From: Streptomyces iconiensis
GTDB taxonomy: Bacteria; Actinomycetota; Actinomycetes; Streptomycetales; Streptomycetaceae
NCBI RefSeq assembly: GCF_028657195.3
Contig: NZ_JANCPR020000052.1
Coordinates: 1-64,000 of the forward strand
Direction: 5' to 3'
DNA: 64,000 nt
The first letter of the stretch is position 1; each line of letters begins with the position of its first letter. Below the pieces are notes generated by a model. It was not told where the DNA came from. It did not search any database and was given only the letters and a program-made list of their open reading frames with translations. Shown here in pieces: positions 34,776 to 43,100 of this stretch. The position numbers and the translations under genes are program-made.

Positions 34776-36146
34776 TCAGGCGAGTTCGCGCCCGCGCGTC
34801 TCCGGCAGGCCGAGCAGGGCCAGCGCCGCGATGCCGTAGGCCAGCGCCGCGAACACCAGCGCTCCGCCGACGCCCCAGCTGTCGGCCATGGCCCCCACCA
34901 GCGTCGGGAAGAAGGCGCCGAGTCCGCGCCCGACGTTGTACGTGAAGCCCTGGCCCGTGCCCCGTACGGAGGTCGGGTACAGCTCCGCGAGGAAGGAGCC
35001 GAAACCGCTGAAGATGGCGGACATGCAGAAGCCGAGCGGGAAGCCCAGCACCAGCAGCAACCCGTTGGCGTGCGCCGGCACATGGGTGTAGCCCATGACG
35101 CATCCGGCGGAGAGCGCGGCGAAGAGCGCGATGGTCGCCTTGCGGCCCAGCAGGTCGGTCAGATAGCCGCCGGTGAGATAGCCGGCGAAGGCCCCCGCGA
35201 TCTGCGCCGCGAGGAACCCGCCCGTGGTCACCACGGTCAGCCCGCGCTCTCCGCCGAGGAAGGCGGGCACCCAGGTGGCGAGGGTGTAGTAGCCGCCCTG
35301 CACGCCGGTCGCCAGCAGGGAGGCGAACAGCGTGGTGCGCAGCAGACCGGGCCGGAAGAGCGCGGCGAACGAGCCGCGTTCGGCGCTCTCCAGCCGCCGC
35401 GCCGCCACGGGGGCGTCGCTCACGTGCCTGCGGACGTAGAACACCAGGAGCGCGGGCAGTGCCCCGGTGAAGAACATGACGCGCCAGGCCAGCCCGTCGT
35501 CCAGCAGCCCGAAGACGGCCGTGTACACGAGCACGGCCAGGCCCCAGCCAACGGCCCAGGCGCTCTGCACCGTGGCGAGCGTACGGCCGCGGTGGCGTGC
35601 CGAGGTGTACTCGGCCACGAGCACGGCACCCACGGCCCACTCGCCGCCGAAGCCCAGCCCCTGGAGCGCGCGGAAGACCAGCAGCGTCTCGTAGTTGGGC
35701 GCGAGGCCGCACAGCACCGTGAAGACCGCGTAGGTGATCACCGTGATCAGCAGCGCCCGCACCCGGCCGAAGCGGTCGGCGAGAATGCCGGCCAGCGCGC
35801 CGCCGAGCGCGGACACCACCAGGGTGACGGTGGCCAGGAGGCCGGTCTCGCCGCTGCTGAGCCCGAAGTACGCCGCGATGGCGACCATGCCGAGCGGCAG
35901 CGCGTAGAAGTCGTACGAGTCCAGGCCGTACCCGCCGAACGCGCCGGCGAAGGCATGGCGCCCACGGGGGCCGAGGTCGCGGAACCAGGCGAAGGGCCCG
36001 CCGTCGTCGCTGTTGGTGCCGTCCCCGTGGGGGTCGGGGTTGTCGGGGGCGCTGGTGTCGTCGGCTTTGCCGAGCTTCTCGTCGGGTCCATGGGGCTTCG
36101 GGCGCGGCGTCTCTCCAGGGGGCCGGGCCGCTGGTGTCGTGCTCAT
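34776..36146 (-). CDS. MFS transporter (metabolite:H+ symporter group)
   Basis: This is a 456-aa membrane protein with a hydrophilic ~55-residue N-terminal extension and twelve predicted membrane helices. The loop motif ADRFGRVRALL between helices 2 and 3 and the WxxGxxLGFxxSA-like region later are those of MFS carboxylate/aromatic-acid:proton symporters. The start is ATG with GAGGT upstream. It converges on the 5-oxoprolinase gene and is divergent from the GntR gene, with a dyad between them. Transport of 5-oxoproline or a related carboxylate is a reasonable guess but is not shown. Confidence 0.9.
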   Translation of the reverse strand: MSTTPAARPPGETPRPKPHGPDEKLGKADDTSAPDNPDPHGDGTNSDDGGPFAWFRDLGPRGRHAFAGAFGGYGLDSYDFYALPLGMVAIAAYFGLSSGETGLLATVTLVVSALGGALAGILADRFGRVRALLITVITYAVFTVLCGLAPNYETLLVFRALQGLGFGGEWAVGAVLVAEYTSARHRGRTLATVQSAWAVGWGLAVLVYTAVFGLLDDGLAWRVMFFTGALPALLVFYVRRHVSDAPVAARRLESAERGSFAALFRPGLLRTTLFASLLATGVQGGYYTLATWVPAFLGGERGLTVVTTGGFLAAQIAGAFAGYLTGGYLTDLLGRKATIALFAALSAGCVMGYTHVPAHANGLLLVLGFPLGFCMSAIFSGFGSFLAELYPTSVRGTGQGFTYNVGRGLGAFFPTLVGAMADSWGVGGALVFAALAYGIAALALLGLPETRGRELA

Positions 36147-36252
36147 GGGTACCTCGCAGGCAACGGGCCGGCACCTCCGTGGTGCGCGGCAACTCTGGGG
36201 CCTTGGGGCGGAGTTGGGCCCACCGTGGGCATCGTCCGCACTTCCACGTATA

Positions 36253-36281
36253 GAGGATTGTTGAACGATTCGGCAATCCTC
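36253..36281. promoter_or_regulatory. Dyad between MFS and GntR genes, probable GntR operator
   Basis: Perfect eight-base arms GAGGATTG (36253-36260) and CAATCCTC (36274-36281) are 13 bp apart. Nested in the left part is a shorter near-palindrome ATTGTT-G-AACGAT (36257-36269, one mismatch), a shape expected for an FCD-type GntR site. The location between the divergent genes supports autoregulation and control of the transporter. Confidence 0.6.
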
Positions 36282-36319
36282 ACGTTGTCATGTTCTTCGC
36301 GGTGGGGTTCACTTCAGCC

Positions 36320-37090
36320 ATGAGCGACGACGTGCTGGACGAACTCGCCGCCGACCGAAATCTGTTGAGCCGTACGAGTACGGCGGAGCGGGTCGCCGAC
36401 ATCCTGCGCAGCCGGATCATCGAGGGTGCCTTCCGTCCAGGAGCGCGGCTGCCCGAGGAAGAGATCGGCGCAGCGCTGGGTGTCTCGCGCAACACGCTCC
36501 GCGAGGCGTTCCGCCTGCTCACCCACGAACGGCTGCTCGCGCACCGCCTCAACCGGGGCATGTTCGTACGGGTGCTCACCGTCGAGGACCTGGAGGACAT
36601 CTACCGCGTGCGTTCCCTCGTGCAGTGCGCGGTCCTGCGCGCGCTGGGGGAGCCCCCGTATCCGCTGGCCGCGCTGGAATCGGCCGTCACGGCGGGACGT
36701 GGCGCCTCCTCCGAGGCACGCTGGCGGGACCTGGGTACGGCCAACATGCGGTTCCACCAGGCGATGGTGGAATTGGCCGGAAGCCCGCGCACGGACGCGC
36801 TGATGCGCGGCGTCCTGGCCGAACTGAGGCTCGTCTTCCACGTGATGGACGATCCGCGCCGCTTCCACGAGCCCTACCTCGTACGCAACGAGGAGATCCT
36901 GCGCACCCTCCAGCAGGGCGAGGCGGCCGAGGCCGAACGCCTCCTCGCCGCGTATCTGGACGACTCCCGCAGTCAGCTGGCCGGCGCCTACGCGACCACG
37001 GACGTGCCCCGCGCGAGGGACGGGAGCACGGTGTACGGGAGCGCTGTGCACGGGCGTACGGCGGGTGAGCGTACGGCTGACGGGCGCTGA
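36320..37090 (+). CDS. GntR-family regulator (FadR/FCD subfamily)
   Basis: This 256-aa repressor has an N-terminal winged helix (STAERVADILRSRIIEGAFRPGARLPEEEIGAALGVSRNTLREA, about 20-62 from this start). The all-helical FCD ligand domain follows, with metal-binding-type histidines visible in NMRFHQAMVEL and further on. The C-terminal ~30 residues are low complexity. ATG 36320 is preferred over ATG 36290 because the longer start would begin within nine bases of the operator-like dyad and has no ribosome site. It probably senses a carboxylic metabolite and controls the divergent MFS gene, itself, and perhaps the 5-oxoprolinase gene. Confidence 0.88.
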   Translation: MSDDVLDELAADRNLLSRTSTAERVADILRSRIIEGAFRPGARLPEEEIGAALGVSRNTLREAFRLLTHERLLAHRLNRGMFVRVLTVEDLEDIYRVRSLVQCAVLRALGEPPYPLAALESAVTAGRGASSEARWRDLGTANMRFHQAMVELAGSPRTDALMRGVLAELRLVFHVMDDPRRFHEPYLVRNEEILRTLQQGEAAEAERLLAAYLDDSRSQLAGAYATTDVPRARDGSTVYGSAVHGRTAGERTADGR

Positions 37091-37143
37091 TCCGGGCCCG
37101 GTGGGGGACCGGGTGCTGATCCAGTCCGGTGGCGGACCGGGCG
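37086..37143 (+). repeat. Imperfect 29-bp tandem duplication at GntR stop codon
   Basis: Two similar units beginning GCTGATCC (37086-37114 and 37115-37143) duplicate the last bases of the GntR gene, including its TGA. The 318-bp gap 37091-37408 otherwise holds no gene, and its right part contains the promoter at 37343-37365. Confidence 0.5.
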
Positions 37144-37342
37144 AGGGGTCGCGCACGTGTCCCGCGTAGGATCACCGGGGCCGCGCCGACAGGTGTGTCC
37201 TGTGCCCGGCCGGACGGCGCCTCCGGGACGCAGCCGCCGGGCCGCGCTTCCGGACCCGTAGGCCCCGTAGTCGGTCGGGGCCGGGCGGGGGACGAGCGGG
37301 GAACGGGCGGGACGGAACGCCACATCCGTGCCGTTTCGGCTC

Positions 37343-37365
37343 TTGTCAGTGGGACCGCTTAATGT
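37343..37365 (+). promoter_or_regulatory. RecA-independent (PafBC-type) DNA-damage promoter
   Basis: TTGTCAGTG, eight bases, then TAATGT match every fixed position of the RecA-NDp consensus TTGTCRGTG-N8-TAnnnT known from mycobacteria and used by the PafBC activator for DNA-repair genes. The predicted transcription start (about 37371-37373) falls at an in-frame GTG and 36 bp before the preferred ATG of the kleisin-like gene. No LexA-type palindrome was noticed nearby. Confidence 0.75.
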
Positions 37366-37408
37366 GTCCGTCGTGACTGAGCACGCCGCTACGACAGCGA
37401 GGACCACC

Positions 37409-38917
37409 ATGACGGGGACCAGTGTGTCCTCGCGCCCTCCGGCCCCCGGCCCCGCAGCCGACGAGGGTCTGGCCCGCCGTCTCCGCGCGCTCGCCTGCAC
37501 CGCGCCCCTGCACGACCTGGACACCCGCAAGGCCAATCTCGCGGGGGAGTACAGCACGTACGAGATGGCGGAGCTGGCGCTCGCCGCCATCGACCACGTC
37601 ACGCTCCAGATGGACTTCGACACCGGAGCCGACCACGAGCAGATAGTCGCCAGGCTCCTGCCCCGCGTCGCCGCGCAGGCCCCGGCCAGGGACAGCGCCG
37701 AGCACGAGCGTGTGGCCCGCTGGGTGTTGGAGAACCTTCTGAACGTCGGCAGCGTCGACCGCGGCTTCCGCGCCGTGTACGGCACGTTCGGACCCGACGG
37801 CGTCTATGTGCGCAGGGACTACGACTTCAAGCTCATCGAGGAGGTGCCGGGTCCCGGCGGCAGCGTCTATCTGCGCACCACGGACGAGGCCGTCAACGTC
37901 CTGGTGGGCGCCCTCGACACCGATGTCACCAGCGCCCAGATCGCCGCCGAGGTCAAGCTGGAGGTCCTCATCAGCAGGGGCCGCCTCGCCGACGCGCAGC
38001 TCGCAGCAGAACAGGCCCGCTACCGCACCGTGCAGTACGCGGAGACGCTGCGCCGCACCCTGGAGGCCACACGCCGCGACGTGCGCGCGGTCGACTGGCT
38101 CAGCGCGGTGCCCGACATGATCAGCGAGGCGCTCGACCACGTCGCCGACAGGTACCGGCACGAGAACGCGATCCTCACCAACATCCGCAAGGCACGCGAC
38201 GAGGCCGCCTCGGAGCGGGGCCCTGACCACAAGCGCAGAGCCGCCGAGCTGGTCGACATCGTCAAGGACTGCATCCGCCGCCACACCCAGCTCCAGTCCC
38301 GGCTGCTGGAGGCGGGCCCGCTCTTCCGCGCCGAGCAGGACCGCCAGGCTTTCGCCCCGCCCGCTGCGCGCGCCGGCACCGACCTGTACGGCCAACTGCT
38401 CGCCCCCGTACTGGAGTTGGAGGTCGAACGCGCCAGCAGGGTGACCGATGCGTTCTTCGCCGGGGGAGCGGGCCTGCGCACTCCGGGCGCCGTCCGCATG
38501 GGCGACCTGGTCGACCTGCTCCTCACCCCGCCCGCGCCCCGCGAGCACCTCGGGGCCGAGATGCCCGAACCCGACCTGGTGGCCACGCCCGACGACAGCC
38601 GCTTCAGCGAGGCGCAGATGGAGTCGGCGTCGGAGCTGCTCGAACTCCCGGCCGACGCGCCCCGCCGCCTCTCCGGACTGCTCGCCGACGCACGCCGCCG
38701 TGATCCCGAACTCCCGTACCTCGTCGCCCTGTTGGCCGTCCATGCGGCCAGTCCGCCGGTGGGCACCGCCTACCGCCAGGGCGAGGAGCGCCTCCTGTTC
38801 GCCGTCGACGACGGCACCCAGCTCGACGACCCGGAGTTCGGCGGCGCCGACCTCATCGTGGGCACGGCGCTGCTGGACGCGGCGGGGATGGCGGCGGACA
38901 GGACGGAGGCCGCGTGA
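37409..38917 (+). CDS. Predicted kleisin-like subunit of an SMC complex (MukF/MksF/JetA-like)
   Basis: This 502-aa protein is mostly helical after a disordered Pro/Ala-rich ~20-residue start. An early compact helical region (ANLAGEYSTYEMAELALAAID) is followed by a winged-helix-like segment (VARWVLENLLNVGSVDRGFRAVYG) and two long amphipathic helices rich in Arg/Glu (about 190-320). The identification rests on position and shape: it is the first of three genes in mukF-mukE-mukB order. ATG 37409 has GCGAGGA upstream. A leaderless GTG at 37373 fits the promoter equally well. GTG 37328 lies upstream of the promoter and is rejected. Role: probable linker of the ATPase heads of the SMC protein. Confidence 0.72.
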   Translation: MTGTSVSSRPPAPGPAADEGLARRLRALACTAPLHDLDTRKANLAGEYSTYEMAELALAAIDHVTLQMDFDTGADHEQIVARLLPRVAAQAPARDSAEHERVARWVLENLLNVGSVDRGFRAVYGTFGPDGVYVRRDYDFKLIEEVPGPGGSVYLRTTDEAVNVLVGALDTDVTSAQIAAEVKLEVLISRGRLADAQLAAEQARYRTVQYAETLRRTLEATRRDVRAVDWLSAVPDMISEALDHVADRYRHENAILTNIRKARDEAASERGPDHKRRAAELVDIVKDCIRRHTQLQSRLLEAGPLFRAEQDRQAFAPPAARAGTDLYGQLLAPVLELEVERASRVTDAFFAGGAGLRTPGAVRMGDLVDLLLTPPAPREHLGAEMPEPDLVATPDDSRFSEAQMESASELLELPADAPRRLSGLLADARRRDPELPYLVALLAVHAASPPVGTAYRQGEERLLFAVDDGTQLDDPEFGGADLIVGTALLDAAGMAADRTEAA

Positions 38918-38954
38918 GCGCGGAGCACCACCAGCAGCGACGAGATGAGCGAAC

Positions 38955-39929
38955 GTGACTGACTACGAACAGGAAGCCGGGACGGCGGAACCCGCCGCGT
39001 CCCCGGCGTCCCCGGCATCCCCGGCGTCCCAGACCGCTTCTGCGACCCCGGCCGCCTCTGCCTCCTCCGCGGTCCCGTCCTCCGCGCCGAGCCCGAAGGC
39101 CGCGCAGCACGTCACACCGGCCGACGCGGCCGACGCGGCGCGGCTCGTCTCGCTCGGGCTGCACCCCAAGCTGATCCCGGCCCGCGATGTCGAGTACACC
39201 GAACTGCTGCGCCGGTACCGCGACGAGCCCGCTTTCGCGCGCCTCGCCGACGCCGTCGCCACCGGCCTCGGCCTGGTCGTGCTGGAGGTCTCCACCCGCG
39301 CCGGCATGGCACTCGCTGCCGACGAGGACTCCGTCTTCGCCGTCCGCATGGGCGACTACGCACGCCGCGCGACCGCCGATTCGGCCGACCGCTTCCTGCA
39401 CGGCCTCGCCCACCTCGCCGTCGCCGCCATGGCCTTCCCCCGGCCCGAAGACCTCGCCGACGACGGCTACATCGGCCGTATCACCGTCAACGGCGTCGAC
39501 TCCTTCGTCCGCCAGGCATGCCGCCGCCTGGACGAACGCGCCGAGGCCGAGGGCGAGAACACCGACCCGGCCACCGAGGCGCCGGGTCTTGAGGCCGGCT
39601 GGCGTGTCTACGCCCGCCGCAGCTCCACGGGAGCCACCAAGGACGCGCGGCGGCTCGCCGGTTCGACCACGGGCATCATCGCTAAGGCGGTCGGCTTCCT
39701 CGCGGACTCCGGGTTCCTCCAGCGCACCGGGGACGACGCGGGCGGCACGTACCGCACAACGGCCCGCTACCAACTCCAGGTCCGCGACATGGCGGGCAGC
39801 GCCGCCATGGCCGAACTGCTGGAGCTGGGCGTGGTCCCCGTCTCCGACGGCACGGCCAGCCTGCTGCCACCGCAGGACGCCGAAGGGCTGGAGCTGGCAC
39901 CGGACGCCGGTCTGCCCTTCCACTCCTGA
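38955..39929 (+). CDS. Predicted KITE-like subunit of an SMC complex (MukE/MksE/JetB-like)
   Basis: This 324-aa protein begins with a low-complexity ~50-residue tail rich in Ala, Ser and Pro (ASPASPASPAS). The remainder has helix-rich, winged-helix-like segments (YTELLRRYRDEPAFARLADAVA, then DSFVRQACRRLDE, then TGIIAKAVGFLADSGFLQRTG with a typical wing). Tandem winged helices binding a kleisin define KITE proteins. The match here is by architecture and operon position only. It is longer than typical MukE or JetB (roughly 200-240 aa) mainly because of the tail and an inner acidic loop (EAEGENTDPATEA). The start is GTG, 37 bp after the kleisin-like gene. Confidence 0.68.
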   Translation: MTDYEQEAGTAEPAASPASPASPASQTASATPAASASSAVPSSAPSPKAAQHVTPADAADAARLVSLGLHPKLIPARDVEYTELLRRYRDEPAFARLADAVATGLGLVVLEVSTRAGMALAADEDSVFAVRMGDYARRATADSADRFLHGLAHLAVAAMAFPRPEDLADDGYIGRITVNGVDSFVRQACRRLDERAEAEGENTDPATEAPGLEAGWRVYARRSSTGATKDARRLAGSTTGIIAKAVGFLADSGFLQRTGDDAGGTYRTTARYQLQVRDMAGSAAMAELLELGVVPVSDGTASLLPPQDAEGLELAPDAGLPFHS

Positions 39930-40104
39930 GCCCACCCACCCGGTACTCCGGCCCGACCCCCCTCGGACTCCGTGACCGCGCCCCCTCCGTGACCGCACGC
40001 GCTTCTAGGACCACCACCCACCCGCACTTCCCGCACCACCCACCTCTCAGACCACACGGGCGCCGCCCGTCCGACGAACCCCACAGACACGAGAGCCCGC
40101 CGCC

Positions 40105-43100
40105 ATGTACGAGCTGTCCCGGATTCGCCTCTACTCCATCGGACCCGCCGGTGCGCGCTACGCCGACACCGTGCTGGACCTGCGCGGAGTCGGCGTACCC
40201 GTGCCCAGCCCTGCTCCGGCGCAGGCCGACTTCTTCGAGGAGGAGCCGCAGGGGCCGCCCCGCCGTCCCGCACCGGCCGGTGTGCTCTTCCTGGAGAACG
40301 GGGGCGGCAAGTCCGTTCTCCTGAAGCTGATCTTCTCCGTGATGCTCCCGGGGCACCGCAACACCCTGGGCGGGGCCAGCTCCGGTGTGCTGCGCAAGTT
40401 CCTGCTCGCCGACGACTGCGGGCACGTCGCGCTGGAGTGGCAGCACACCAGGACCGGCGAGACCATCGTCGTCGGCAAGGTCAGCGAGTGGCGCGGGCGG
40501 CAGGTCTCGGGCGACCCCAGGAAGTTCGCCGAGGCGTGGTACTCGTTCAGGCCGGGGCCAGGCATGTCCCTGGACTCCCTCCCCGTCGCCGAGTCAGCCG
40601 CGCTGCGGCCGGCGGCCGAGGGCGCCTCCTCGGCGCGCGGCAGGCGGCGCACCATGAAGGGCTTCCGCGACGTCCTCACGGAGACCGGCAAGGCGTATCC
40701 GAACCTGGACGTCGCCTGGGAGGAGATCCAGGAGCGCTGGAACGAACACCTGACAGGGCTCGGCCTGGACCCCGAACTCTTCCGCTACCAGCGCGAGATG
40801 AACGCCGACGAGGGCGAGGCCGCCGGCCTGTTCGCCGTCAAGAACGACTCGGACTTCACCGACCTGCTGCTGCGCGCCGTCACCGACACCCGTGACACCG
40901 ACGGCCTCGCCGACCTCGTGCACGGCTTCGCGCACAAGCTCGGCCGCCGCGCCGAACTCACCGCTGAACGCGACTTCACGGCGGGCTCCCTCGACCTGCT
41001 CCAGCGCATCACCGAGTCGGCCGAGTCCCGCGCGCAGGCCCGCGAGATCCACACCGGGGCCGAGCGCCGCACCCGCGCCCTCGCGCACCGCCTCTTCGCG
41101 CGCGGCACCCAGGAGCGTGGCCGCGCTGCCGAGCTGGCCGAACAGGTCGCCCAGGCGCAGGAGTCCGTCACAGCGGCCGAGGACACCCGTTCCCGTGCCT
41201 CCCTCGTCTCCGCCGAACTCGCCTACCGCCATGCCTCCCTCGCGCTCGCCGACGCGGAGAAGTCGGCGGCACGGCAGAAGCGCGAGCTGAGCGAGGCCCG
41301 TACGCTGCACTCCGCCTGGCAGGCGGCCGAGACGGTGCTCGCGCACCGTGCGGCGGCCGACCGTTCGGCCCGTGTGGCCGCCGCCATCCAGGAGGCCGAA
41401 CGCGACGCCGCGCCGGCGCTCGCCGCCCGCGCCACGGCCGCCACAGCGCTCGTACGTGCCCTCAACGCGGCAGCGGCTGACGGCGAGCGGATCGCCGTCG
41501 AACAGGAGGAGCGCTCGGCCGCGCTCCAGGGCGAGAGCGAGAGCGCGCACCGCGACGCCACAGCCGCGGCCACCGAGGCCCAGCGCGCGCGCAGCGAGAG
41601 CGACCACCTGCGCCAGCGCCTCACCGAGGTCGAACAGGAGACGGCAGAGGCTGTACGCGCCGGCTGGCTGGACGACTCCGACCCGGACGCCGATCCCGCA
41701 CGTGCGGCGCTCGCGGCCAGCGAGGCGGAGAAGACCACCGTCGCCGCTTTCGACGCCGCCAGGGAAGCCGCACAGGGCTGCGCCGAGCGGGCCCGCGAGG
41801 CGGCCTCCCAGCACACGGCGGCCGAACTCGCCGCCGCACGCGCCGCCGACGCTGCCGAGGCGGCCGAGGCGGCCCACACGGCTGAGCGCGCAGCGGCCGA
41901 GGCACTCGGCGCCGAGGAGCGCCTGGCCGAACTGCTCGGTCTGCCCTCGGCGCAGGGCACCCGTACGGCGCGGCAGGGCGCAGAGCGCCTCCCTGGCCAC
42001 CGCGCCGCGCAGGGTACGGCGAAGGCGGGGCAGCCCGCGGCCGACGGCGCCCAGGACGCACCCGCCCAGGGCCCGCTGACCGCCGAGGAGTTGGACCGTA
42101 ACGCGGAGGCCCTCCGCGAGCTGCTGGACGAGGGCGTGGCGGCGGCCGAGCGCCAGCTGTTTGAGCTGCGTACGGACGCGGCCGAGGACTCCCGCATGCT
42201 CGGTGCGCTCGGCGACGGCGGACTGCTGCCTCCGGGGCCCGATGTCACGGCGACCGTCGAGTTCCTGGGCGAGCACGGCATCCCGGCGCTGCCGGGCTGG
42301 CGCTATCTCGCACAGGCCGTCGACCCGGCCGACCACGCCGCCGTGCTCTCCGCGCGTCCCGAACTGGTCGACGGCATCGTCATCACCGACCCCGACAGCC
42401 ACGCACGCGCCCGCGAGGTCCTGGCAGGGGCCGCGCTGCTGCCGCGTTCAGCCGTCGCCGTCGGCACGGCAGCCGCACTCCTCGCGCCCACGCCCGCACC
42501 GGGCACGGGAGACGGCAGCGGTGATACGGGGGTCTTCCTCGTGCCGCCGAACCCGGCGATGCACGACGAACGGGCGGCCGACGACGAGCGCCGCCAGCTG
42601 CGCGAGCGTGCGGCCGGCCGGGACGAGGAGATCAGGGCGCTCGCCGCGCGCCTGTCGGCCGACCGGGGCCTCGCCGCGCGGCTCGCCTCCTGGCGTACCG
42701 GCTGCCCCGAGGGGCAGCTCGCCGAACTCGCCACGGCGGCTGCCGAGGCCCGCGAGGCTGCCGAGGCCGCACGCCTCCGCCTGACCGAGGCACGGAGCGC
42801 GCGGGAGGAGGCCGACGAGGCAGCGGCCGACACCGCGCGCGTACGCGACGAGCGCCAGGAGGCGGCCCAGCGCTCCCGCCGCAGCGCCGACGCGCTCGCC
42901 GGGCTCGCCTTCCGGCTGCGCGAGCGCGTCACCTGGCAGTCCAGGCTGCGGGAGCTGGCCGACGAGGTGGCCGCTGCCGAGGAGCGGGCCGAAGCCCTCG
43001 TCGAGCGCGCCCGTTCAGCCGACGACGACCGCCGTGTCGCCCAGCGCGCTGCCGACGACGCGCGCCGCACGGCCCGTACGCTGCGCGCCGAACGCGCCGA

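Noticed and set aside
37091..37408. LexA box before the SMC operon
   Set aside because: No GAAC-type palindrome of the actinobacterial SOS box was seen; only the RecA-independent promoter motif fits.
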